Positions 47,369 through 58,690 of a stretch of DNA of 64,000 bases are shown here, in pieces (within the stretch, counting starts at the first letter, position 1; each line of letters begins with the position of its first letter). Under the pieces are notes generated by a model. The model had not been told where the DNA came from. It worked only from the letters and a program-made list of their open reading frames with translations, and did not search any database. Source of the DNA: Platycnemis pennipes (taxonomy: Eukaryota; Arthropoda; Insecta; Odonata; Platycnemididae); the NCBI GenBank assembly GCA_933228895.1, contig OW121846.1, positions 81,728,064 through 81,792,063 of the forward strand, read 5' to 3'. The position numbers were made by a program, and so were the translations under genes.

Positions 47369-48442
47369 TTGCTCCCTCCAGTTTGGCTGCCTCTATTACT
47401 CAGCCAGCAGTGCCATTCAGGAACAATTGTACCTTTCAACAGTTACGATACTGCGATTAAGACTGAAATGCACTGGGTTTTACATGTAGTTAATATTCAC
47501 CAAAGTTTTTGTGTCCAGGAAGGAATCAGTGAACTTTTCAAGTGCATGTTTCCTGTCTGCGAAATTGCAAGTGGCATGAAATTAAGCCACACCAAAACTG
47601 CATACCTTGTAGCTTATGGGCTCAGACCTCTGTTTGCTGCTGAGACTGGGAATTACTTGATGAATGTAGATCATTTTACTGCCTGTTTTGATGAAAGTCT
47701 CAACCCTTATTTTAAAAAAGAGCAAATGGAGATCGCTTTGTATCTTTGAATGGCTAGGCATTTAAATGCCCAAGATTCGAAATTTAAATAGCCCTCCATT
47801 TAATGTTAAATAACTCTAAAACTATTAGTGCAGGTCTAATGAAACAAAATTTGTTTTAAAGACATAATTTTGTTATCAATATGTTTCTTGTTTATGCCCA
47901 AAATCATATATCCACTGTACAGGAACTGATTTATAGCTAAAAGGTATAAGATTCTTTTATGAAGGCAATATTTTCCACACCTAATCGTAAATATTACTTA
48001 AAATTATAAGAGTGCTTAGTCATTTTTAATCAATTTATAAGCTGATTAATTTGTTTAGCAACTTTTACAACCTCTCTTTTGTGTGATACTCCCAAAAACG
48101 GGGATCTATGCACAGTTCAACATCACATTATATTTAGTGAATTTTCATACATAATGGTAGAGAACATGTTAGAAAATACATTATAATAAATTTCATGTTA
48201 GGGACTACATCTTCCATCACAATGGTTTTGTCAAGTCCATCATAATTACTAAGGACATGGTGAGGTACGTGCCATCAGCACACATGCGTTACAAAGCTGC
48301 CTTTGAAGCTAAGGCTCAAGTAGAAAGTGATAGCAAGAATGAGTTACAGATCCAGAGGGAGGAAAGAAAAAGAAAGGTGGAGGAATTAGAATGGTTAAAG
48401 GCAGTAAAGAAGAAGACACCAGAAACACTGCAGATAAACTGA
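47369..48442 (+). pseudogene. Decayed hAT-like transposase-family gene fragment, N-terminal part
   Basis: The 47369-47749 frame holds EMHWVLHVVNIHQSFCVQ, SELFKCMFPVCEIASGMKL, HTKTAYLVAYGLRPLF and FTACFDESLNPYFKKEQME. The order W.L.....HQS, LF..MFP, TK.AY...YGL.P.F and FDES.N...QM matches an insect-abundant hAT-like transposase-derived family. 48257-48442 has a basic, charged YVPSAHMRYKAAFEAK segment of unclear relation. The remnant at 17912-18670 covers the opposite end of the same family. Recognition is by pattern only. Confidence 0.45.
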
Positions 48443-49265
48443 ACAAAAAATTATCAAAAGATCCAAAAAGTAATTAAAGTATATCTTTTATTGTAATCCA
48501 ACCTACAGATCTCTATGATCGATTTCCTGTTTTTGTTTGCAAGTTTTGATCTGAGGCCAAATTAAATTTTTGTTCCTGTTATGCAGAAAACTGCATTTTA
48601 CACAAAAGCACAGTGAAAAATGCAGATTTATACAAATAAATGCACCCTGAAATGGTTCAAAAGTCAGGGAAAATAAAAAAATTAAAACTGCTGGGCACCC
48701 TTAAGATGCCAGTGGGGAGTGGCATCAGTATTGAGCACCAAGTTAGGGAGAAGGGTAGTGAATAAAATAGTGATCACCAACATCAGGGCTTAAACACCAT
48801 TATTATCGAAGATACGCTTGTAAAATGCATGGGCAGAGGGAGATACCTATTAAACTACACCATGATCAGGCAAAGATTAAGGAACTTAGTGAAAAACTCA
48901 GTTTCTGGGTGCATATGGAGACATGGACCATCAATTATGTAGTGTTAATACTCTTATTGCTGTGATTGTGTGAAATGTCACATCAATTTGCAATGCAAGT
49001 AGGGGGGATACAGAGTTTCATAAAGCAAATTTCATTTGTAAAATTAATTTGTAGTAATGAAATTTCTTTACAATAGTGATAGAACTGGTTTGGATTGATA
49101 TGTCCATTGCTTGGAAAATGGAAATCTCATGATATTTTCTCCACGCTCAAATATAGAACCATTCATACTGTTTTTTGTCCTTATGTTTGAATGCTCCTAA
49201 GTTACTGGAATCGCTTTGTGCAGATTTCCCACTTAAGGAGGTTCCACTGGATTATGAAGTAAATA

Positions 49266-51775
49266 CAGTAGAACCTTGTTATAACGTTACTTGATGTAAC
49301 ATAAAATTTGATATAACATCAACTGAAGGAAGGGACCAACGAAAACCCTATGTTTGCCAATGTAAAAACCTTGATGTAACGTAAAATTTGATATAACGTT
49401 ATAACATAAAGCCGTCGAGGCACCACCAGACATCTTTATTTCATTATTATGCAAACCTAATAAGTTCTCACATCAGGTGTGGAAGGCGCTGAAGTAATGA
49501 AGTGCAGGGAATACCACTCAATTCAAATCTGCGTACGACTATTTCATTAATTGAATTTTGGAAGAATAGAGAAAACTGAACTCATTGAATGTGATAAAGG
49601 TTCTTAAAATAACATAACCGGGGTTAACTGTGCCAAGTAAAACGCATTTTAGAGGTCAACTGAAATTATCACTTAAACAGGAAAACTTGCTAGTAAAGAG
49701 CGCAAAACAAAACAATGGAAGAGGGAAATACGCCATGAAGCCGTTAAGCTAGACATATATTCAAAGTACACCATTCACAAAGCATATTGCCAGCACAAAT
49801 AAGCAGTAGCAGTGTTCTCGGATAAGTGATTTTTGTTTCATGGTGGAAGCTTCTTAAATGTGCATACCTTTTATCTCGTACGTATTTCCGACTCCGAGCG
49901 AACTTAACATTAAGCAACTCTTGAGTTATTGGTGAAATGATGAACCAAGTTACCATCAAATACCATCTCAAAAAAATCACGATGAATGTTTCGTATTACA
50001 TATTTATTTGCAGCTTACTCCACGACCGGAAACGCAATAGCCCTATACCACATAATTATAACTCAAATTGATTATTATGTGAAATTCTCGCATAATTTAG
50101 TTTAGATTGGAAAGGCACAAAAAGACGATAACATGATACCCTAGCCATCATGGTAATTGACATTGCGACCAAAACAAAATGATATCCTAGCCATTTAAAA
50201 ACATTTTATGAGGTGAATGTATCAAATTACTAGGATCGTGGCAACAAATTGTGGGCTATTCCGAAGACTCCGTGGTTGTATCACTTTCACCTGTTTTTTT
50301 ACCTTTGAGCTGACAATGTGAGCAGAACAAAGCCATTCCAGCCATATGACTTAACTCCAACGCAACAGTGGGGATTTGTGACAAGTGTTCTGCTACTTAG
50401 TTGCATATAATCACGCGGAGTATCCATTAATGAACGATTGATCACTGGTATGATCGCTTCTCAAGAATTGGCATGGATAAATCAATGGTTAAAAAACCTC
50501 AGAGGGTTATTTCTCTGATGGAAAAGTTACAGATGATAAATGAGTATGAAAAGAAATAAAAAAGCATGAGTGACATTGCCCGAACTGTTAAAGTGCCAGT
50601 TTCTACCTTGTCTAGCATTTTAAAAAATAGGAAAAACATTGAAGATGCGGTGGAGGAAGGGAAGTCTTTGCAGCGAAAAAAAACTTAGAGGAGCCAAGTT
50701 TGAAGACTTGGAGCAGGCTCTGTTTGAGTTTTGTATGATGTGCCAGGAGGCAAAAATTCCAATTGGTGGCCCTATTTTAATGAAAAAGGCAGAAGATTCA
50801 GCAAATGAATTGAAAATTCACGATTTTAAGGCTTCTTCAGGATGGCTAACCAATTTTAAAAGTAGGTATAATATCACATGCTTAAGAGAATGCGGCGATG
50901 AAGATGATGTGGATATGGCTGCTGTTAATAACTGGCATAGTGCAAATATGTCAATACTTAGTGCATACGATCCAGACAATATCTTCAATTTTGATGAAAT
51001 GGGACTTTTTTATAAGGCTTTGCCAGACTCTACCCTTGCTTTGAAGGGATCTAAGCACCATGGAGGGAAAAGGAGCAAGGTAAGGATCACAGTAGGTCTC
51101 TGTGTAAATCGAACGGGGAGAGAAAAACTAAAGCCCGTGATCTTTGCAAAACATAAGACCCCAAGATGCCTGAAACAAGTAAATATGGATGGGCTTCCTA
51201 TATGCTAAGAGTTCAATAGGAAAAGCTGGATGACCAGAATTATTTTTGAGAAAACAGTGCTCCGTATAAACAGAAAAATGGCCTGAGATTGGAGGCCAGT
51301 AATACTTGGGTAAGGAGAAATAAGGGGAAGGTAAGGTGGACTGAAGGAGGATGGCCAGAGGGGTACTAGGAATGTTAGAGGAAGGAAGTAAGTTATTGAA
51401 ACAATTCAGGAGTGGGTATATGGTGAAAGTAACAAGAGATGATGGATACTGAAGACCATGATATAAGGGAAAATTTTGGGTAAGCTTGGAGGTTGTAAGA
51501 AATGGATAAGTAATATAGATGCCATGAAAGTGAAAGGAAGTATGTACAGTAAAGGAATGAACAGAGTAAAACAAAAAGTTTATTACTTGAGTCTATTCAT
51601 TGATTAATAGTTTTCTGAAATTTTATTCTTACCATTCTCATCCAAAAGGATACTTCCCGGGCTTCAAAATTTACCAAATGAAAATTATGATGAAATCTTG
51701 TTATAACATAATTTGATATAGTGTAAAGGCACATTTCATACCCCCTTGCCTTTACGTTATAACAAGGTTCTACTG
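49266..51775 (+). mobile_element. Tigger/pogo element, near full length but dead
   Basis: TA at 49264-49265 and 51776-51777. Inverted ends CAGTAGAACCTTGTTATAAC and complement. The TTGATGTAAC / TTGATATAAC motif recurs just inside both ends. It carries a broken transposase (50473-51250). 51260-51590 shows no transposase homology although the C-terminal half should lie there, so it is replaced or deleted. Confidence 0.85.
50473..51250 (+). pseudogene. Tigger-like transposase, broken
   Basis: From the ATG at 50473, MDKSMVKKPQRVISLMEK and IARTVKVPVSTLSSILKNRK form the N-terminal psq-type helix-turn-helix. A TAA interrupts it at about 50557. The frame from 50639 continues with the CENP-B-type second helix-turn-helix (GGPILMKKAEDSA..., ASSGWLTNFKSRYNI) and the start of the DDE catalytic domain: IFNFDEMGLFYKALPD holds the first aspartate, then LKPVIFAKHKTPRCLK. 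A stop at 51206-51208 is followed in frame by a few more homologous codons (NRKSWMTRIIFE). The second and third catalytic residues are absent. The protein family cuts and pastes TA-target elements. Confidence 0.85.
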
Positions 51776-52143
51776 TATCACCTTTGTGAAAATTTCAGGA
51801 CATGTCAATTTTCGGCCCTCTTATCAATTGGCAATGAAATAATGTGGCCTTTCCATCATATATTGGAAGAATATGGATGTTAATAATCAGCAGTTTTATA
51901 TGTGGTTATATGGCAGAGCATGACTGTTGCAGTAAAATTTGCAGATTAATAGTGTATAGAGTAATGTCGTTTTGAAAAAAAACTAATATAAGATTTGCAA
52001 TTTTATGTAGAAATAAACATTGCAAAAAGTGGGAGGCGTTATCTCACTTGTTTAATTGATATTAAAGTTTTGCTCAAAAATAGAAGAAAACTCTTAGTTA
52101 CATGAAAGTGGTGCTTGAGTATGTTGTTAACATTGGCAACGGT

Positions 52144-52377
52144 CTAATTCTGAAGATTCAGGCGATATGGAGTGGAAGCGAAACATGATAACACAAAGAA
52201 AAAACACAAGCCAAATCCACAAAATTGAATTTTACTATGACCCGGGTTTCACTGTATTACAGCATCATCAGGTCATGCTGCATCACCTGACAATGCTGAA
52301 GTACAGTGAAACCCAGGTCGTAGTAAAATTTATTTTTGTGGATTTGGCTTGTGTTTTTTCTTTCTGTGTTATCATTC
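52144..52377. mobile_element. Foldback element with hammerhead-like core and 8-bp TSD
   Basis: Arms 52178-52278 and 52279-52379 are complementary with a few mismatches and indels; they include AAAAAACACAAGCCAAATCC and its complement. GCAACGGT is repeated at 52136-52143 and 52378-52385. That leaves a unique tail of 34 bp (52144-52177) on the left only. The left arm read on the minus strand gives CCTGATGATG, a CTGT...ACAG stem, GTGAAACCCGGGTC, a hammerhead-like core whose stem III segment ACCCGGGT is self-complementary. The right arm has CTGACAATG instead and is degenerate. Same plan as the elements at 13222 and 33691. Confidence 0.75.
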
Positions 52378-53466
52378 GCAACGGTATTTGTGACGGAATG
52401 TGCTTACGAGCCTATCTAATCACTTAATTTAGAACTGCACCTTACCAAGTTCCTTCTTATCTTTTTTATGTAATTTAAATATGCTAATTGTATATTGACA
52501 TGGTGTTTATAATACCAATGCTTCTAAATTCTAGCAGCAGTAGCAGCATCATTGCTGCCAAATATTCTTCCGAATTATGCTTATTAATAAAATTCAAAAA
52601 AAGAGTTGTATTTACAAGGGAACAGTTCAAACTTTATAATTAAATATTTATCCCACATAATGTATTAGCAGGAATGAGCATTTATTCTCACTTTGGGAAA
52701 TTAAACGTGGGAACAACACGTAAGCCATGTTTCAAAGTCAAAATGAGTTAAAAGAGCTTGTAAAAATGGAATGCTACTACAACGTGCTATATAATAGCAT
52801 ACTCATTGAATTATTGTGTATGCATTATCAGATTATAGTTGAATTTCAATATTGGTATTTTTCTGAATCTGAATTTATTCATTAAATAACATAGCTCTTT
52901 TACGGGATTTTGACACGTGGAGTCATGACGGAACCTCCTTAAATAAGTATGGATTTACATAAGTTGAGGCTTGAGTAACTCAGACTGTCTGTATTTGATT
53001 TCATGTGGTGCCAAGTATATGCATACTGAAAGAGAAATATTGTTTCGTTTACATTTTTTTTCATATTCCTTAATGGAGTAGAGTACTTGAAGTAGACTTG
53101 ACTAATTATAAAAAAAAGTTTTTTCACTCTACATCAGTGTACCTTTGATAATACATATTTCCAGTTTTTAGTTTTTAGCCATTTTTACATTATATTGCAC
53201 GCATCTCCTGATATTGTATCAGCATTTTTGGGAAGGATTGCACAAAGAGACCAATAGAATACGTTGAGAAACCTTGTGAATTGTAAAATTAGCCCTCAAA
53301 GTAAATAAAGTATTTTCTAATTCCTAAAATAGTTGTGTGAATTGAGATTAGTGTCTTTGCTATCCAGATAAAATAATTTGTACAATGAGTAGTATCCACT
53401 GGTACTTCGATATTCTCTCCTTATCTCTCACATGATTTTACATTTGTGCAACATTTATCATTGCAG

Positions 53467-53568
53467 GCTCCAGTTTGGATTCAAGATTGTCGTGTAACAA
53501 TGTGCCAAAGCTGTACTTCTGAATTTACCGTTACATTTCGGAGGCACCACTGCCGAGCTTGCGGGAAG
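53467..53568 (+). CDS. FGD6: FGD exon: first half of FYVE zinc finger
   Basis: Exactly 34 codons in phase 0 (ATTGCAG acceptor, AAG|GTATCT donor). It encodes APVWIQD (the W..D motif), MCQSC (zinc ligands 1-2) and RRHHCRACG (ligands 3-4 within the R(R/K)HHCR signature that binds PI3P). All signature residues are intact. Confidence 0.95.
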
Positions 53569-53861
53569 GTATCTCTTCATTGATATTCATTGAATAAATT
53601 GATGTAGCCCATGGAATAGTTTGGCTTCTAGAAGCTAGTCAATTTCTTAAACTTTTATTTTCTACTTGCTTCACTATCCATGTGTACATTTCCACTATAT
53701 TTTGCAACCTTGTGAACACCATACGAGGCTTAGCTTCACCCTAATTAGTATATGATTTAACCTGATATGGGCAAGATTAATACTAAGTAGCCTAGCAATT
53801 GTAGTTTTTGTGGGTGGATTTTTATGCATCCTAACTCAAACACTCATTGTGTTTTCCTCAG

Positions 53862-53961
53862 GTTGTGTGTGGAAAGTGCTCAGCGAACAAAGCTCCTCTT
53901 CAGTACATGAAGTTTCACACAGCCAGAGTCTGTGATGAGTGCTTTGATAATCTCCTTCAAG
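53862..53961 (+). CDS. FGD6: FGD exon: second half of FYVE zinc finger
   Basis: The acceptor TTTTCCTCAG is followed by VVCGKCS (zinc ligands 5-6), then ARVCDEC (ligands 7-8 with the RVC motif). The finger therefore has all eight ligands. The donor CAAG|GTAATA carries one base. The finger should target PI3P-rich endosomal membranes or, as proposed for some FGD members, other lipids. Confidence 0.95.
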
Positions 53962-55057
53962 GTAATAATTTAGTGGTGAATTAGGTATTATATGATTGGG
54001 GTTTGTCAAAAATTTAGAAGTACTAATGATTTTCTGGGAAGTGGGTGAAAACATTGTGGCTATCCCCTCATTTAGAGATCCAAAACTATAAATGCTTTTT
54101 GGGATGTTTGATATCCATCCAGCTTTGACAGTAATGGGCCTAATTATCTTCTATTTCATGACTTTTTAACTAGAAATTTCTGTATCTGGGTTATTTCCCA
54201 GATTTTGGGGTATTATTTACAAAGACAAATGAAACGCATGTCATCCTGTATAATGGCTGAAAAATACCTCTCATAAGCAAAATGGCTGTAAAGGCATGGT
54301 TAAGAATTTGCCTTAATTTGAGAATGGGCTTGTAAATGAGAATAAGACTAAGCTCTGCTTTCAGCTTTGGTGTGCAGGATTTAATTTGGTGATGGGCCTT
54401 AAATCTGAAGGTATTGTGGAAATGTTCCCTGAGCCTTGTTATATGCCCCACTAATGGCTGTCTATGCTGTCCACATAGATAGTTTTTAGTGTTTTTGTCT
54501 TATTAGATTGAGCAATTCTCCTCAATATGTTATATTGAAGAGGATAAGCTGTGCATCTACACAGCAACACTTGATTCCAATTGTCAGAATTGCTCAAAGT
54601 TTAACATAACATGTTCTATTGAGGAGGATTAAGTATTGCTATTAATTTCAAATGTTGAGGAATTCTAACAATTGGAGTAAAGTGTTGCTGTGTTGATTCA
54701 CAGCAAATCCTCCTCACCATAACATACTGAGGTGGATTACTAAAACGAATAAGACAATTGTAGTAAAGTATTGCTAGTGACCTTGAATAATTCTTTCATT
54801 TGGTAGATTACAGTGCCAAAGATAGCTGAAGACAGTCGTGGACTCCTCATGAAACAAAAGATTACATTCCTTCCTTTATATTATAATTGGGCTATTGTAT
54901 TGTTTTATCCTCAAAAATTAAAAAGTATGCAACCTTATGGGGGATAATAGTTAAATAATTGGAGAATGAATTTATCATCAGCGTGAGGGAGTATGAATGA
55001 GATTGTTTTTTTTTGTGATTTAAATGTAAGAATGCTGGCATTATTTTCATTTTGAAG
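53962..55057. other. FGD intron with a 261-bp foldback
   Basis: Holds the inverted repeat at 54496-54756. The rest is unassigned. Confidence 0.6.
54496..54756. repeat. Foldback repeat, about 105-bp arms
   Basis: Left arm 54496-54602 (TGTCTTATTAGATTGAGC..., TACACAGCAACACTTGATTC) is inverted at 54655-54756 (GTGTTGCTGTG..., GAATAAGACA) with about 80-85% agreement by eye. CAATTG.AGTAAAGT.TTGCT also occurs directly outside the right end. No clear target duplication. Confidence 0.65.
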
Positions 55058-55203
55058 ATTTTGAGAAGAGCACACCAGAAACCTTCCAGCGTGAATTTGG
55101 TGATGCTGATACCACATTTGGGACCGTCAGAGCCTCTTTTAAAAAGCTTGGGCAGCCTGCTGCTGGCAAAAAAATAAAATATGTGCCACAGCGCCTGAAA
55201 GAG
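55058..55203 (+). CDS. FGD6: FGD exon: linker between FYVE and second PH
   Basis: Two bases complete Asp. It encodes FEKSTPETFQREFGDADTTF, a basic segment GKKIKYVPQRLKE, and ends at a GAG|GTAGGA donor in phase 0. The basic stretch before LKEV is shared in kind with FGD5/FGD6. Confidence 0.9.
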
Positions 55204-56372
55204 GTAGGATACAAAGAGGAAAATATTTTACCTTATTTTGAAGTGGCAAGATCCTTAGGAATTCCCTATGTAGAAGGATATTTCTCCTCTTTTGTTCTTG
55301 TTTTTCAGTTTAGTGGCTTGCTCTAGCATATTGTCATCTGATTTCTGGAATCATTGATGTTGCTTTACTAAATTGTTTTTGGTCCTATTTTCATTTGAGC
55401 TCTTTTAAGTGGTTGAGTTCAATATCTATAAAAAGTTAATTTATTTTTAAATCTCAGAAAGAGTCAAACCAACTTTGGAAGAGTTTCATTTGATAATAGC
55501 TTGAAATCACCTGTTTGAAATTAATTTGTCCAGCCAACATTTTTCTTAAAGTTCAGCTTAAATTGAATTAACAAGCTTAAATTTTAAGGGTGAGCTAGTG
55601 GGTGGAGCTTTTTTCTGTGTTTTATCTTCACTAACTTCTTGTAGATCTTGAAAAAGTTTTCTAAGTTTGCTGTGCCAGAAATCGTGTTGCATGTTTTGAA
55701 TAGTCATGTTTGTGGTATGATTTAATTGTTTTGCTGATTTCATTATAAGCTGCTATTTTGCTCATAAGAAATTATTGATAGTTACATTTGTTTCATATCC
55801 TTTGTAACAGCATTGCATATGATTGGTGTGTTGTATCAACCCAAAGGTTGGTTTGGGTGAACTCACTACTGTAAATCTGAAGGTATTTGAAATTCTTACA
55901 ATCAAAGCAGGGCAGACTATTCATTTCCCTTTGCTGCCCATGAATTCTAATGATGTATAAATGTTCCAAAAATTGAACCATAGGTTTGGATCAGGAGCTG
56001 TCAAAGGTGGACTCCTCGATTTGAATGTAGAACTATCTGGCCCATAGTTCAACACTACATTACCTAACCACCATTTGAATCTAGATATTCTAGCCTAATA
56101 TGATTAGTGTGGTCAGCTGATATACATAGAAATGCCATTGCTGTATTTTTATATGGAAATATATTATTTTGGTGAAGTCCTCCATTTAAAATTCCTACTA
56201 CGGTACCTTTGATCAAGCAGACTGAAAACAAAAAACTTGTTCTATTCATTATGGTGGATATGCAACCCTGCAGCAAATATAAAAATTTTATCTTTTTAAT
56301 ACATTGATGCATTTGAATGTGGCATTTTACTTCCTTACCATTGTTCAGCATTTGTATAATTCCTTTTTGCAG
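55204..56372. other. FGD intron before second PH
   Basis: AT-rich; no repeats or RNA genes recognised. Confidence 0.5.
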
Positions 56373-56555
56373 GTCTGTGCTAATGACTCTGGTTCTCAGA
56401 TGTCTGGGTGGTTACATTATCGATGTCGTAAATCTTGGAAAAAAATGTGGTTTGTTCTTAAGGATCAAGTTCTCTATATTTACAAAGCTTCAGAAGATGT
56501 GGTTGCATTGGAAAGCATTCCAATTCTGGGATACCAAGTGCTTATCCCATGTGAG
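56373..56555 (+). CDS. FGD6: FGD exon: first part of second PH domain
   Basis: 61 codons in phase 0 (CTTTTTGCAG acceptor, GAG|GTAAGC donor). It encodes VCANDSGSQMSGWLHYR, KSWKKMWFVLKDQVLYIYKASEDV and ALESIPILGYQV. MSGWL...WKK.WFVLK..VLY.Y..SED is the PH strand pattern, very close to the second PH of FGD5/FGD6. Confidence 0.95.
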
Positions 56556-56874
56556 GTAAGCTGGTATTGTTTGAAAGTAACGTTTTTGTCCTTTTGATTT
56601 TACTCAAAGTTTCATTTTCATCCATTGCTGTAGGAAAGCTTCAGGGTTCGTATTTTAATTTGGTAGTATTCTTGTTGTTGTTTCCCTTTCTCTGGTATGC
56701 CAGCTGATCTTCTCATAATTTCGCTAAGGATCTCATTAATTGTATGCATAAAATTAAAAATTGTGAGAAGCCCATGCTTGCACATCCTTACAAAATTGAA
56801 GTATGATCAGTAGTTGTAAGAAGTAAACCATTCTGTCTCTCATAAGTGATCTCACCTTTCTTATTATCATGCAG

Positions 56875-56984
56875 TTGGAAAAGATGAAGCAAGATGAAAT
56901 TGAAAATGGAGTGGTCTTCAGTCTTACACATAAAGGAAAGCCGTTCTTGGAATTCCAAGCTGACAATGTTCATTCATCAAAAAG
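56875..56984 (+). CDS. FGD6: FGD exon: middle of second PH domain
   Basis: The ATCATGCAG acceptor joins in phase 0. It encodes an acidic loop (EKMKQDEIENG) and strands VVFSLTHKGKPFLEFQADN. The donor AAAAG|GTTTGC is weak but phase-consistent, with two bases carried. Confidence 0.9.
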
Positions 56985-57100
56985 GTTTGCAAAATATTTG
57001 CTCTCTCTTGTTTTTTTTCCTCATGTGTGTTGGTAGTTTTGTTTTGTGACTTACATGAGATGGTTCACATTTCTTATTTAATTTTGTTTTGGCATTTAAG

Positions 57101-57140
57101 GTGGATTACTGCCATGCAAGAAGCAACGGTATTGAAGTGA
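57101..57140 (+). CDS. FGD6: FGD last exon: end of second PH domain and stop
   Basis: The acceptor GGCATTTAAG is followed by G, completing Arg, then WITAMQEATVLK and TGA at 57138-57140. The tryptophan is the invariant residue of the PH C-terminal helix. Vertebrate FGD6 ends similarly soon after this helix. Confidence 0.93.
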
Positions 57141-58690
57141 GTCCTGTCATTAATTCACACCTTACTAAAATGCATTACGCATCATTTTTTTGTTATCTTC
57201 TTTGGTAGCTTGTGTAACCAAGTGATTTGAAGCTTGAGCCAATCATTATTCCCTCTTTTGGCTATCCTTTATGAAAAGTAAACTTTTCAGAGATACCTTG
57301 TCTTCCATTTTTATTGTATTGGAATGTTGTCAATGGGAAAGTACTACTATGTTTTACTATAATCTATTTTCTCAAAACTGTTAATATATATATATGATTA
57401 TTTATGGATTTTTAGTAAGGCTTGTATTAACTGAAACAGTGAAACCTCTCCGTAGCAATCCATAATAGATGGTTCTGTTCTTTGTTGGTTTGTGAAAGGA
57501 TTTTCATTTGATGGGCTGACTTTTAAATGGTAGAGAAACAACCATTATATCCTTTGTCCTCAGGCAACTGTAAGCAATCCAGTTTATAAGTAGGTTTTTA
57601 TAATTTTAGAAAATGTATGGGTCACTTAAAATTATTCATAATGAGCCAAACATTTTTATACCTTTTCATATGCTGCTTTTGCTGCACTTGTGGAACGTGT
57701 AGCCTGTTATTAGATAACTTAATTCTTACCTTCTGTGATTAAATTTAGAAGTCTGTGGTAATTATGACGAATGCCATTATAATGGTCCTTTAAAGATTAT
57801 TTATAGAATCCTTTTAATCTACTGGAATTTTCTGTTTATCACGGAAAATTTTTAAAGGAAAGAGTAAAAATTCTAACTAATGTTTTTTATAAAAGAGAAA
57901 GCCTGTGAAAAGGGAATCTTCCCAGGAACTATATATGTTCCCATAAATTACAAGCATATTTGTAAGTTTTAATTTTGTCATTATATATTTTTTTTATTCA
58001 GACCACCACATATTAGGTGCTATGTGTAGATCTCAAGAAAAAGTATCATTGATAGCCAAATGGCTGTGTAAATGTTTTAATGCTTTCTTTTTTGCTGAAT
58101 TGGTGGCCACATATTCACCTCATGCTTGGGATATTGGATCATGGCATGTTTTAAATGGTCCATTTTATATTCTATTTTATTCACTTATTATTAATTATTT
58201 TTATTCCATTGCTTATTGTAATGTTGCATCAACTTGAATGAAGTGTTAAGTGTTGAAAGGGACTATTTATATCTCAGCACCGTAACTATATACGCTCCGT
58301 GTGTTTGATATAGAATTATATTAATCTATATGTGATTCCTCAGATTCATGTTGCACCCTGCGACCTTATGTACTCAACATCTTTTAAATGGAAGTAGGTA
58401 TATATACCAGTAATGAGGTATGAATATAATGTTCAAAAGATTAATCAATTAATAGGTGTGTTGAGGCGTCTTGTTTATTCCTCAACAATAACAAAAGCAT
58501 AACTTAAGAAGCGTAATGATTGAACCTGGAATGTGTAGGCTGGTAAAACTGTGACCTGGTTATTACATACCAGTGATGACTTTGTGTCCAGTGTGCATTG
58601 GTTAATCACATTTCTTAGGTATTTTATTTGAAATTCCATTTGAAAGAAACCAGAGATGAATAATAAATATATCCTGCTTCAGTTAGCACA
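57141..58690 (+). other. FGD6: Probable 3' UTR of the FGD gene
   Basis: Non-coding AT-rich sequence after the stop. The first canonical AATAAA that I find is at 58662-58667. No further coding exon of the gene is seen, and the length of the real UTR is unknown. Confidence 0.35.

Larger units (their letters stand above)
44301..53466. other. FGD intron between PH1 and FYVE (9.2 kb)
   Basis: Rich in mobile DNA: a minus-strand tRNA-like segment (44675-44750), two Tigger-like elements (45986-47090, 49266-51775), a hAT-like gene remnant (47369-48442) and a foldback (52144-52377). 48450-49260 and 52440-53460 show nothing assigned. Confidence 0.6.
13996..57140 (+). other. FGD6: Gene span: FGD5/FGD6-type FYVE, RhoGEF and PH domain protein
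   Basis: Fourteen exons over 43 kb encode about 1,470 residues, close to vertebrate FGD5 and FGD6. Domain order is a proline-rich N-terminal half, DH, PH, FYVE and a second PH, the diagnostic FGD arrangement. FGD proteins load GTP onto Cdc42-type GTPases through DH-PH and dock on phosphoinositide membranes through FYVE and PH, linking membrane traffic to actin. The long N-terminal half and the KEV.AN...MSG linker before the last PH favour FGD5/FGD6 over FGD1-4. All junctions conserve phase except 23858/36832, which implies one unseen exon of length 3n+2. The exact orthologue is inferred, not proven. Confidence 0.85.
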
